From NCBI GenBank assembly GCA_964425695.1, contig CAYRNF010000002.1:186001-250000 (forward strand): DNA of 64,000 nt, written 5' to 3'. The notes under the pieces were generated by a model, which saw nothing but the letters and a program-made list of their open reading frames with translations, searched no databases and was not told the origin of the DNA. Of the stretch, positions 8,184-17,956 are shown piece after piece; position 1 is the stretch's first letter; every line of letters starts with the position of its first letter. The DNA comes from JAKPBU01 sp964425695. GTDB lineage: Bacteria > Pseudomonadota > Gammaproteobacteria > Xanthomonadales > Xanthomonadaceae. Both the position numbers and the translations under genes were made by a program.

Positions 8184-9267
8184 GGGACGCGCTCGCGGCG
8201 TGCCGGGCCAGCGCCCACTGCACGTGTTCCCGCACCACGGGATCCTCGTCTTCGCGGCGGGACTCCAGCGCCGCCAGCACCTGCGGCGTGCGCGGCGCGT
8301 TGCCCAGGGCGACGGCGATGTTGCGCAGCCAGCGCCGGTAGCCGCTGCGGCGGATGGCGGAACCTTCGGTGCGCTGCAGGAATTCGGCTTCCGTCCAGGC
8401 GAAGAGTTCCGGAAGGGTTGCGGTGTCCAGCCGGTTGCGGGTGCGGAAGTCGGGTTCGTCGGTGCGCTGCGCGAACTTGTTCCACGGGCAGACCAGCTGG
8501 CAGTCGTCGCAGCCGAAGATGCGGTTGCCGATCAGCGGGCGCAGCGCCTCGTCGATGGCGCCCTCGTGCTCGATGGTGAGGTAGGCGATGCAGCGCCGCG
8601 CGTCCAGACGATAGGGCGCGACGATCGCCTGCGTCGGACAGATGTCGATGCAGCGCCGGCATGTGCCGCAGTGTTCGGTTGCCGGCGCGTCCACCGGCAG
8701 CGGCAGGTCCACGTAGATCTCGCCCAGGAAGAACCACGAGCCGCCGTCGCGGTCGATCAGGCAGGTGTGCTTGCCGATCCAGCCCAGACCCGCGTTGCGC
8801 GCCAGCGCGCGTTCCAGCACCGGCGCCGAATCCACGAAGACGCGGTGGCCGAACGCACCCACCAGCGCTGCGATGCGATCGGCCAGCGCCTGCAGCCGGT
8901 TGCGCATCAGCTTGTGGTAGTCGCGACCCAGCGCGTAGCGCGCCACGTACGCGCGTTCGCCCTGTTCCAGCGTATCCCACGCCTGGGCAGGGTCGCGGCC
9001 GTAATCCATCCCCACCGAAATCACGCGCAGCGTGCCGGGGATGAGTTCACCCGGCCGCGCGCGCTTGTCGCCGTGACGGGCCATCCAGTCCATCGAGCCG
9101 TGCAGGCCGCGTGCGAGCCAGTCGCGCAGGTGGGTCTCGTCTTCGTCCAGTTCCACGCCTGCGATGCCGCAGCGCTGGAAGCCCGCCTCGCGCGCCATCG
9201 CCTTGATGCGCAGCGCCAGTTCGGCGGCATCCGCGGTGCGGTCCAGCGGTGGCGAAGCGGCGTGCAC
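8179..9267 (-). CDS. queG: Epoxyqueuosine reductase (QueG)
   Basis: Reduces epoxyqueuosine to queuosine in tRNA, the last step of Q biosynthesis, using cobalamin and two [4Fe-4S] clusters. Ferredoxin-like cysteines appear as CGTCRRCIDICP and CDDCQLVCPWN; ARHGDKRARPGELIPGT and RYALGRDYHK are diagnostic, and a short HEAT-like tail follows. I use GTG 9267 (362 residues) because it aligns with the E. coli N-terminus and follows a TATACT box by 10 nt. An upstream ATG at 9312 (377 residues) would overlap nnrD. Confidence 0.9.
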   Translation of the reverse strand: MHAASPPLDRTADAAELALRIKAMAREAGFQRCGIAGVELDEDETHLRDWLARGLHGSMDWMARHGDKRARPGELIPGTLRVISVGMDYGRDPAQAWDTLEQGERAYVARYALGRDYHKLMRNRLQALADRIAALVGAFGHRVFVDSAPVLERALARNAGLGWIGKHTCLIDRDGGSWFFLGEIYVDLPLPVDAPATEHCGTCRRCIDICPTQAIVAPYRLDARRCIAYLTIEHEGAIDEALRPLIGNRIFGCDDCQLVCPWNKFAQRTDEPDFRTRNRLDTATLPELFAWTEAEFLQRTEGSAIRRSGYRRWLRNIAVALGNAPRTPQVLAALESRREDEDPVVREHVQWALARHAASASL

Positions 9268-9277
9268 GATGCGCGCA

Positions 9278-9287
9278 AGTATAGAAT
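9278..9287. promoter_or_regulatory. Overlapping divergent -10 boxes, queG / nnrD
   Basis: AGTATAGAAT holds TAGAAT (9282-9287) for rightward nnrD and TATACT (9283-9278) for leftward queG. The nnrD ATG follows its box by 6 nt and the queG GTG follows its box by 10 nt, predicting leaderless or nearly leaderless mRNAs in both directions. Confidence 0.55.
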
Positions 9288-9293
9288 CCGGCC

Positions 9294-10811
9294 ATGACCG
9301 GCCGGCCGCCATCGCCTGGCGCAGGCGCGCTGCAGGGCGTGGTTGCGCTGTACGACACCGCGGCCCTGCGCCGGGTGGAAGCGCAGGCCGCCAGCGGGCT
9401 GGGCGGCGACGATTACGAACTCATGCGCCGCGCCGGCCAGGCGGCGTGGCGCGGGCTGTTGCAGCACTGGCCCGACGCGCGACGCATCGTGGTGGCCTGC
9501 GGGCCCGGCAACAACGGCGGCGATGGCTACGTGCTGGCGCGTTTCGCCTGGCAGTCCGGCCGAGACGTCGCGGTGCTGCGCCTGCCCGGCGCCGAGCCCC
9601 GGTCCGAGAACGCCGCGCGCGCCTGCGCCGAGTACGAAACCTCCGGCGGCCGCGTGTTCGCGTTCGAAGGGCGCATCCCAGATGCGGATGTGGTCGTGGA
9701 TGCCCTGTTCGGCATCGGCCTGTCGCGCGCGCCGGATGCGCAAACCGCTGCGTTCATCGAAGCGATCAACGCCGCGGACGCGCCGGTCTTCGCGCTGGAC
9801 GTGCCTTCCGGCATCAGCGCAGACACCGGCAGCCGCCCTGGCGCGGCGGTGCGCGCCGTGCACACGCTGGAATTCATCGGGCCCCACGCCGGCCTGCCCA
9901 TGGCCGATGCGCTGGACCACGCCGGGACCTGCGCGGTCGCGGGGCTCGACGTCGCGGATGCGGCGTGGCGCGACGTGGCGCCGCGCGCGCAGGCGTTGTC
10001 CGCCCCCGCGCTGCGCCAGTTCCTTCCGCAGCGGCTGCGCAACAGCCACAAGGGCAGCCACGGCCACGTGCTGTGCGTGGGAGGCGACGAAGGCATGGGC
10101 GGCGCCGTGGCGCTGTGCGCCGAGGCGGCGTTGCGCAGCGGGGCCGGACTGGTCTCCGCGGCGACGCGCCCCGGGCACGTGGCGCCGCTGCTCGCGCGAT
10201 TGCCCGAATGCATGGTCGATGCCGTGGAATCGACTTCGCAAATCGACGCGATGCTGCAACGCGCGGACGTCGTGGCGATCGGTCCGGGGCTGGGCCGCGG
10301 CGTGTGGGGCGCTGCGCTGTTCGCACGCGCGCTGGACAGCGCGAAGCCGATGGTCGTGGATGCCGACGCGCTGCCGCTGCTGGCCAGGCATGCGGCGGCG
10401 GCGGACGCGGTGCTCACGCCGCATCCCGGCGAAGCGGCGGCGCTGCTGGGCGTTTCGACCGCCCACGTCCAGGCCGATCGCTTCGCCGCGGCCGCGCAGC
10501 TGGCGGAACGGTTCGCGTGCTGCGTGGTGCTCAAGGGCGCAGGCTCCGTGGTGGCAGCACCCAGGCGGACGCCGCGGGTGATCGCCGCCGGCAATCCGGG
10601 CATGGGCGTGGGCGGCATGGGCGACGTGCTGACCGGCGTGATCGCCGCGATGCGCGCTCAGGGCCTGGACGCGTTCGATGCGGCCTGCGCGGGCGCACTG
10701 CTGCATGCGCACGCCGGGGACCTGGCCGCGCGCGCGGGCGAACGCGGGCTGCTTCCATCGGACGTGCTGGCTTGTCTGCGCGCGGCGGCGAATCCATCAT
10801 CGCCCGCGTGA
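9294..10811 (+). CDS. nnrD: Bifunctional NAD(P)HX epimerase/dehydratase (NnrD)
   Basis: Repairs hydrated NAD(P)H. The 505-residue fusion has an N-terminal YjeF_N epimerase domain (about 18-220; ACGPGNNGGDGYVLAR) and a C-terminal ribokinase-like ADP-dependent dehydratase domain (about 235-500; LTPHPGEAAALLG, GNPGMGVGGMGDVLTG). The ATG lies 6 nt after a TAGAAT box. Its TGA overlaps the tsaE GTG, the common nnrD-tsaE-amidase-mutL order of gammaproteobacteria. Confidence 0.95.
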   Translation: MTGRPPSPGAGALQGVVALYDTAALRRVEAQAASGLGGDDYELMRRAGQAAWRGLLQHWPDARRIVVACGPGNNGGDGYVLARFAWQSGRDVAVLRLPGAEPRSENAARACAEYETSGGRVFAFEGRIPDADVVVDALFGIGLSRAPDAQTAAFIEAINAADAPVFALDVPSGISADTGSRPGAAVRAVHTLEFIGPHAGLPMADALDHAGTCAVAGLDVADAAWRDVAPRAQALSAPALRQFLPQRLRNSHKGSHGHVLCVGGDEGMGGAVALCAEAALRSGAGLVSAATRPGHVAPLLARLPECMVDAVESTSQIDAMLQRADVVAIGPGLGRGVWGAALFARALDSAKPMVVDADALPLLARHAAAADAVLTPHPGEAAALLGVSTAHVQADRFAAAAQLAERFACCVVLKGAGSVVAAPRRTPRVIAAGNPGMGVGGMGDVLTGVIAAMRAQGLDAFDAACAGALLHAHAGDLAARAGERGLLPSDVLACLRAAANPSSPA

Positions 10812-11305
10812 GCGAAGACGACCTGCAGCTGCTGCTGCCCGATTCCGGAGCCACCGAACTGCTGGGTGGGGCGATGGCCGCCACGCGCCCGCGCAGCGCG
10901 GTGGCGTTCCTGCATGGCGACCTGGGCGCCGGCAAGTCCACGCTCGCGCGCGCGCTGCTGCGCGCGCTCAGCGTCACCGGCGCGATCCGCAGCCCGACCT
11001 ACACGCTGGTGGAGCGCTATCCGCTGCAATCCGGCGGCGAGGCCGTGCACCTGGACCTGTACCGGATCGGCGATGCGGGCGAGCTCGAGTTCCTGGCGCT
11101 CGCCGACGCCGAGGCGGTGCTGTGGCTGGTGGAATGGCCCGATCGCGGCCGTGGCGCGCTGCCGCAACCGGATCTGCACGTCCGGCTCGCGCTTCAGGGC
11201 AGGGGGCGCAGCGCCCGGATCGAAGCCGGCAGCGAAGCCGGCAGCGGCTGGCTGCGTGACCTGCGTGCGGATGGCCGGTTGCGCGCGCTTATTACGGTCG
11301 ACTGA
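10808..11305 (+). CDS. tsaE: tRNA t6A biosynthesis ATPase (TsaE)
   Basis: ATPase that works with TsaB and TsaD to form N6-threonylcarbamoyl-adenosine at position 37 of ANN-decoding tRNAs. 165 residues from a GTG overlapping the nnrD stop. P-loop GDLGAGKS (37-44; family usually GKT), SPTYTLV and HLDLYRI motifs are present. The C-terminal tail is longer and richer in Gly/Ser/Arg than usual. Confidence 0.93.
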   Translation: MSEDDLQLLLPDSGATELLGGAMAATRPRSAVAFLHGDLGAGKSTLARALLRALSVTGAIRSPTYTLVERYPLQSGGEAVHLDLYRIGDAGELEFLALADAEAVLWLVEWPDRGRGALPQPDLHVRLALQGRGRSARIEAGSEAGSGWLRDLRADGRLRALITVD

Positions 11306-11347
11306 CAGGAAGGTCCTGCAGGTCACGGATTATTAAGGGAAATGAGC

Positions 11348-11376
11348 TTGCGTTTCCCGATAACAGGTGCTTAACT
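11348..11376 (+). promoter_or_regulatory. Promoter of amiC
   Basis: TTGCGT (11348-11353), 17 nt, TTAACT (11371-11376). The ATG at 11384 is only 7 nt beyond the -10 box, so the predicted transcript is leaderless. No ribosome site precedes the ATG. Confidence 0.55.
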
Positions 11377-11383
11377 CCCGGCC

Positions 11384-12907
11384 ATGCGCGTGAAGGGGGC
11401 CACGATCCAGAATGTCCTGCTCGGCCTGGCCTTGCTGCTGGGCGTGCTCTGGAATCTGGCCTACGCCGGCGAGATCAAGGACCTGCGCGTGGTCGCCGGT
11501 GCGACCGGCACCCGTGCCGAAATCCGTCTGGACGGCGCCGGCGACTACCAGCTCATCTCCCTGTCCAACCCCGACCGCCTGGTCGTGGACCTGCCCGGCG
11601 CCTCGCTGGCGCGCGACGCGGCTATGCCGCAGGGCGTGGGCCTGGTGAAGTCCGTGCGCAAAGGGCAGCCGGTCCCCGGGACCACCCGCATCGTTTTCGA
11701 CCTGGCCGCGCCGGTGGTGGCGCTGAAGCCGCGCATCGAGCAGGGCAGCGACGGTGCGCGCCTGGTGCTGGAGTGGCCGGACGATGGCGCCGCCGCGCCG
11801 GTCGCGTCCGCGCCCGTGTCCGCCCCGCCCAACGCACCGGCACCCGATCCCGCCGTGGCGTCCTCGCAGGCCACGTCGCGCCTGATCGCCAGCCTGCCCG
11901 CAACGCCTGCCGCGGCCGCTACGCCGCCGGCATCCGCTTCTCCGGCATCGCCGCAGCCGCCCACCACACGCGAACTGTCGCGGCCGGTGCCGGATCCCGG
12001 ATCCATGCTCAAGCAGGGCAGCGGCACGGTCGCCACCGGGGTGCCTACCCGCGTGGCCACCGGCGTGCCCGCGCCTGCTGCAACCCCCACGCCGCCTGCC
12101 GCGCAGGCGCCGGTGCGCACCATGCGCGACGTGCAGCGCCGCGCGGGACTGCGGCCCCTGGTCATCGCCATCGACCCGGGCCACGGCGGCCAGGATCCCG
12201 GCGCGCTGGGCGCCACCGGTGCACGCGAGAAGGAGCTGACCCTGCAGATCGCCAAGGAACTGGCGCGGCAGGTGGATGCCACGCCCGGGCTGAAGGCCTA
12301 TCTCACCCGCGACTCCGACTACTTCATCCCGCTCGCGCAGCGCTACCAGAAGGCGCGCGCGGCCAAGGCCGACCTGTTCGTGTCGATCCACGCCGATGCG
12401 TTCACCAACCCGGCGGCCAGCGGCTCGTCGGTATTCGTGCTGTCGCAGCGTGGTGCGTCGTCGCAGGCCGCGAAGTGGCTGGCCAGCCAGGAAAACGCGG
12501 CCGACCTGGTCGGCGGCGTGCGCCTGCACGACAAGGACAACACCCTGGCGTCGGTCCTGCTGGACCTGTCGCAGAGCGCCACCATGAAGGCGTCCGAGGA
12601 CATGGCCGGGCACGTATTGGCCGGTCTGAAGCGGCTGGGCAAGACCCACAAGCCGCACGTGGAACGCGCGAACTTCGTGGTCCTGCGCGCGCCGGACATG
12701 CCGTCGATGCTGGTGGAAACCGCCTTCATCACCAATCCCGACGAGGAGCGCCGGCTGCGCGATCCCGCCCACCAGAAGCGCTTGGCGTCGGCGATCCTGG
12801 ACGGCGTCAACACCTACTTCACCCGGCAGCCACCGCCGGGCACGCTGTACGCCGCACGGGCCGAGGCGGCCGCCGGGGCTCCGGCGCAGGGCGGCGGCAG
12901 CCCCTGA
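11384..12907 (+). CDS. amiC: N-acetylmuramoyl-L-alanine amidase (AmiC-like)
   Basis: Periplasmic zinc amidase that cuts the stem peptide from N-acetylmuramic acid during cell separation. 507 residues: export signal (10-29), AMIN domain (about 30-122) that targets the septum, a long Pro/Ala linker (125-240), then an Amidase_3 domain. Zinc-binding motifs IDPGHGGQDPG, REKELTLQIAKEL and SIHADAF, and catalytic Glu in LVETAFITNP, are visible. The linker contains two near-identical VATGVP segments. Separated from mutL here by one inverted gene. Confidence 0.93.
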   Translation: MRVKGATIQNVLLGLALLLGVLWNLAYAGEIKDLRVVAGATGTRAEIRLDGAGDYQLISLSNPDRLVVDLPGASLARDAAMPQGVGLVKSVRKGQPVPGTTRIVFDLAAPVVALKPRIEQGSDGARLVLEWPDDGAAAPVASAPVSAPPNAPAPDPAVASSQATSRLIASLPATPAAAATPPASASPASPQPPTTRELSRPVPDPGSMLKQGSGTVATGVPTRVATGVPAPAATPTPPAAQAPVRTMRDVQRRAGLRPLVIAIDPGHGGQDPGALGATGAREKELTLQIAKELARQVDATPGLKAYLTRDSDYFIPLAQRYQKARAAKADLFVSIHADAFTNPAASGSSVFVLSQRGASSQAAKWLASQENAADLVGGVRLHDKDNTLASVLLDLSQSATMKASEDMAGHVLAGLKRLGKTHKPHVERANFVVLRAPDMPSMLVETAFITNPDEERRLRDPAHQKRLASAILDGVNTYFTRQPPPGTLYAARAEAAAGAPAQGGGSP

Positions 12908-12938
12908 GCGCAGGCCGCGGCGCAAGGTCCGCGTCGCA

Positions 12939-13466
12939 TCACCCGGTCGAATCGCCGAGCGCAGGTTCCGCCGGTTCGGCCACCGCAAGGTCGCGTTCCC
13001 ATCCCTCGTGCTGCAGGGTGATCGACTGGATCGCCACGCCTGCGGCGTTCGCATCCAGCTCGGGCAGCGCCTGGAACGAGGACACCCAGCACCGGTACAC
13101 GCGGTACGCCAGCGCGAGCTGGCCGGCCTCGTTGTACAGCTCGATCACAAGGTCCTTGCGGAAGTCGCGCAGCGACACCTCGGCGCCGGCGCCCGCGCCC
13201 TGGCGCCACACCTTGTTGGCCCACTGCTCGAAGTCGGCGTCGTGGCTGACACCGCGCTCGAGCACGAGCGGCTCGAACCAGGTGCGACCGGGCGACTTGC
13301 GTGCCGTGCCCGGATCGCCGCCTTCGCGATGCTCCACCACTTCGGTATGCCGGCGCAGCGCGCTGACCCGGCTGATGCCGGCCACGTAGCGGCCGTCCCA
13401 CTTCACCCTGAACTTGAAATCCTTGTACGGATCGAAGCGGGCCGGATTGACGGTGAACTGCGGCAT
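12939..13466 (-). CDS. Phage tail tube protein family (T4 gp19-like), orphan
   Basis: 175 residues resembling the gp19-like tail tube proteins of contractile injection systems (TIGR02241/PF06841 type). Recognisable blocks are YKDFKFRVKWDG, EVVEHREGGDP, ARKSPGRT, LERGVSHDADFEQWANKVW and the YNEAGQLALAYRVYRCWVS segment before the GWERDLAV tail. Start at 13466 gives MPQFTV, the family N-terminus; an in-frame ATG at 13505 adds 13 unlikely residues. No sheath, baseplate, LysM-hub or ATPase gene is nearby: it sits alone, inverted, between amiC and mutL. Family call by motif recall. Confidence 0.8.
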   Translation of the reverse strand: MPQFTVNPARFDPYKDFKFRVKWDGRYVAGISRVSALRRHTEVVEHREGGDPGTARKSPGRTWFEPLVLERGVSHDADFEQWANKVWRQGAGAGAEVSLRDFRKDLVIELYNEAGQLALAYRVYRCWVSSFQALPELDANAAGVAIQSITLQHEGWERDLAVAEPAEPALGDSTG

Positions 13467-13537
13467 GGGCGCCTCGCGTGCGGAAGTCCTGTGTTCCAAC
13501 GCCACGCGCGCGCCGCTGCGGCCGCGGGGGCGCTCGC

Positions 13538-13543
13538 TATCAT
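13538..13543 (+). promoter_or_regulatory. -10 box of mutL
   Basis: TATCAT, 6 nt before the mutL ATG, in the divergent gap with the gp19-like gene. Predicts a leaderless mutL mRNA; no ribosome-binding site is present. Confidence 0.45.
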
Positions 13544-13549
13544 GGCGCC

Positions 13550-15399
<1,850 letters not shown>

Positions 15400-15421
<22 letters not shown>

Positions 15422-16353
15422 TCGCGCGCTGCCTATTCGTGCTCGCCGGGCTGCTGGCGGGATGCGCGCGCCCGGACCTGCCGGCGCCAGCCGATCCGGG
15501 CGAAGCCGCCGCGGAGCGCGCGTTCGTGCAGGCGAACCACGCGTGGCGGGCGGCGCGCCGCGCCGAACTGCTGCAGCCCGATGGCTGGAGCAGTCTGGTC
15601 GGCCTGCACTGGATCTCGCGCGGGCCGCATTTCGTGGGCAGCTCCGGCGGCAGCGGCATCCGCATGGCCCTGGGCCCGGCCGAGCTGGGCCTGCTGGAGC
15701 TGCGCAAGGACGGCACGCTGCGCTTCGCGCCCGCGCGCGGCGCCGGGTTGACGCTGGACGGCGCGCCGTTGCGCAGCGCCACCGTGCTGCGCAGCGATGC
15801 CGATCCGGCCGGCCCCAGCCGCATCGGTTTCGATGCAGGCAAGGGCAGCGCCAGCGTCATCGAGCGCGGCGGGCGGCATGCCCTGCGGGTGCGCCATGCG
15901 GATGCCGCCACGCGCAGCGGATTCAAGGGACTGTCGTACTGGCCCGCATCGCGTGCGTGGAAGGTGGCGGCACGCTACCAGCCGCATGCGGCGGGCAGCT
16001 CGCTGGAGATCGCCGACGTCGTCGGCACGGTGGACGCGGTGCCCAATCCGGGCGCCTTGGCCTTCACCCACGGCGGCAGGTCCTACCGCCTGGAGGCGCT
16101 GGATTTCGGCGACGGCAAGTGGCTGGTGATCTTCGCCGATCGCACCAACGGCCGCGGCAGCTATGGGGCCGGCCGCTTCCTGGATATCGCGATGCCCGGC
16201 GCGGATGGCCGCGTCGAGCTCGACTTCAACCGCAGCTACAATCCGCCGTGCGCGTTCACCGCGTTCGCCACCTGTCCGCTTCCGCCCGCCGCGAACCGCT
16301 TGGACCTGGCGGTGACTGCGGGCGAGAAGGCCTACGTCGCCCCCGTGCTCTGA
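15400..16353 (+). CDS. DUF1684 lipoprotein
   Basis: 317 residues starting with an ATG inside the last 22 bp of mutL, in a different frame. A signal stretch ends in LLAGC, so the protein is probably a lipoprotein. The body matches my recall of DUF1684: GFKGLSYWPAS, the ADRTNGRGSYGAGRFLDI segment and DFNRSYNPPCAFT. Function of the family is unknown. Overlap with mutL implies co-expression without indicating a repair role. In related genomes I recall this family often close to mutL; that is unverified. Confidence 0.8.
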
Positions 16354-16384
16354 GCACGGACGCCCCATCCGAAGGGAATCCCGC

Positions 16385-17338
16385 ATGCGTCTTGTCCGCT
16401 CCGTGCTGTTCGCCGCCCTGCTGGTCGCCGCGGCCTCCGCCCAGTCGCGCCAGGCCGCGCCGGCAGCCGCCAAGGCGCCGCCGGTCCCGCTGCTGTGGAA
16501 GGTGTCCGACGCCGACAACGCCGTGTACGTGCTGGGCAGCTTCCACCTGCTCAAGCCCGACGACTATCCGCTGTCGAAGGATGTGGACGCCGCGTTCGCC
16601 GATGCCGAGCAGGTCGTGTTCGAAATGGCGCCGGAAGAGATGTCCTCGCCCGCGCTGGGCATGAAGATGGGGCAGGCGGCGCTGCGCACCGACGGCACGC
16701 AGCTCGACAGCGAGCTGGCGCCTGCCGTAGCCGCCAGGCTGCAGGCGTGGATCGCCGCCAATGGCGAACACCTGAACAAGGGCGGCGTGCAGGGGCCGAT
16801 GCTGCAGCTGTTCGAACCGTGGTTCGTGGGCCTGATGGTCAGCCTGACCGAGATGACCAAGATGGGGCTGGATCCCAAGCTGGGCCTGGACGCGCACCTG
16901 GCGCAGAAGGCGCGGCAGGCCGGCAAGCCGACCGCGGGGCTGGAGACGGGCGAACAGCAGATCGCCTTCCTGGACGGGATGAACAAGGACGAGCAGCTGC
17001 AGATGCTCGCCGAGGCGCTGGACGAATCCGCGGAAGGGCGCGCGGAGATGGAGAAGCTGCACCGCCAGTGGCGCGAAGGCGACGCGCAGGGCATGTGGCA
17101 GGGCACGGCCGCCGAGATGAAGGCGGAATATCCCAAGCTCTACCAGCGCATCAACGTGGAACGCAACGATGCGTGGGTCGGCAAGATCGAGCAGCGCCTG
17201 AAGACGGACAAGGACGACACGCTGCTGGTCGTCGGCGCGCTGCATGCGCTGGGCAGCGATGGCGTGGTCGAGAAGCTGAAGGCCCGCGGCTACACCGTCG
17301 AGCGCGTCTGCAGCGCCTGCGACGCGTCCGCAAGATAG
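16385..17338 (+). CDS. TraB/GumN family protein
   Basis: 317 residues with an N-terminal signal peptide (about 1-20). Family marks are VYVLGSFHLL near residue 50 and a C-terminal VVGALHALG followed by the V-x-x-L-x-x-x-G-Y signature. This superfamily includes Xanthomonas GumN, plasmid TraB/PrgY and the TIKI metalloproteases, so a periplasmic protease-like role is possible. GAAGGGAA precedes the ATG. No gum cluster is nearby, so a xanthan role should not be assumed. Confidence 0.85.
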   Translation: MRLVRSVLFAALLVAAASAQSRQAAPAAAKAPPVPLLWKVSDADNAVYVLGSFHLLKPDDYPLSKDVDAAFADAEQVVFEMAPEEMSSPALGMKMGQAALRTDGTQLDSELAPAVAARLQAWIAANGEHLNKGGVQGPMLQLFEPWFVGLMVSLTEMTKMGLDPKLGLDAHLAQKARQAGKPTAGLETGEQQIAFLDGMNKDEQLQMLAEALDESAEGRAEMEKLHRQWREGDAQGMWQGTAAEMKAEYPKLYQRINVERNDAWVGKIEQRLKTDKDDTLLVVGALHALGSDGVVEKLKARGYTVERVCSACDASAR

Positions 17339-17457
17339 CCTCGCCCCTGCGCGTACGTGCGACGCGCGTACGTCGTTCGCGCACGGTCTTCCCGTTCGTG
17401 TCGTGGTGCTGCTGCAAATGCCGCGCGGGCGTGCGTACGCGCCGCGCGCACGGCCTG

Positions 17458-17862
17458 CTAGGCGGGCACGATGTCGATGCAGTCCACGGGGCAGGCCGGC
17501 ACGCACAGTTCGCAACCGGTGCACAGCGGTTCGATCACGGTATGCATCAGCTTCGACGCGCCTACGATGGCATCTACGGGACAGGCCTGGATGCATTTGG
17601 TGCAGCCGATGCAGTCGGCTTCCACCACCAACGCCACCTGCGGCGGCTTGTGCGTGCCGCGGCTGCGGTCGTAGGGCAGGGCCGGCACGCCCAGCAGCGT
17701 GGCCAGCGCGCGTGCGCCCGCATCGCCCCCGGGCGGGCAACGATCGATCCCCACTTCGCCCTGCGCCATCGCTTCGGCATACGGGCGGCAGCCGTCGAAC
17801 CCGCATTGCCCGCATTGGGTCTGCGGCAGCAGGCGGTCGAGTCGTTCGACGAGATCGGTCAT
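17458..17862 (-). CDS. RnfB/RsxB-like ferredoxin, orphan and without membrane anchor
   Basis: 134 residues: a four-Fe-S motif with CGQCGFDGC and a distal Cys (PPGG context), as in RnfB, followed by two classic 4Fe-4S motifs (CIGCTKCIQACP and CTGCELCVPACP). E. coli RsxB is longer and begins with a transmembrane helix; here the protein starts directly at the Fe-S domain. No other rnf gene is visible. It lies downstream of metG in the same orientation. Probably a soluble electron carrier; the rnf name reflects family only. Confidence 0.85.
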   Translation of the reverse strand: MTDLVERLDRLLPQTQCGQCGFDGCRPYAEAMAQGEVGIDRCPPGGDAGARALATLLGVPALPYDRSRGTHKPPQVALVVEADCIGCTKCIQACPVDAIVGASKLMHTVIEPLCTGCELCVPACPVDCIDIVPA

Positions 17863-17956
17863 GCGGTCGACGATTTCGGACGCAGCGGGAAGGCGGTTGG
17901 TTGCATGGCAGCAGGTTGCGCAGCCGCTGCCGGTCTACGTCCGCATCAACCCGGGT

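Noticed and set aside
16385..17338. Xanthan (gum) cluster member
   Set aside because: Only the TraB/GumN fold is shared; no gum glycosyltransferase or polymerase genes are nearby.
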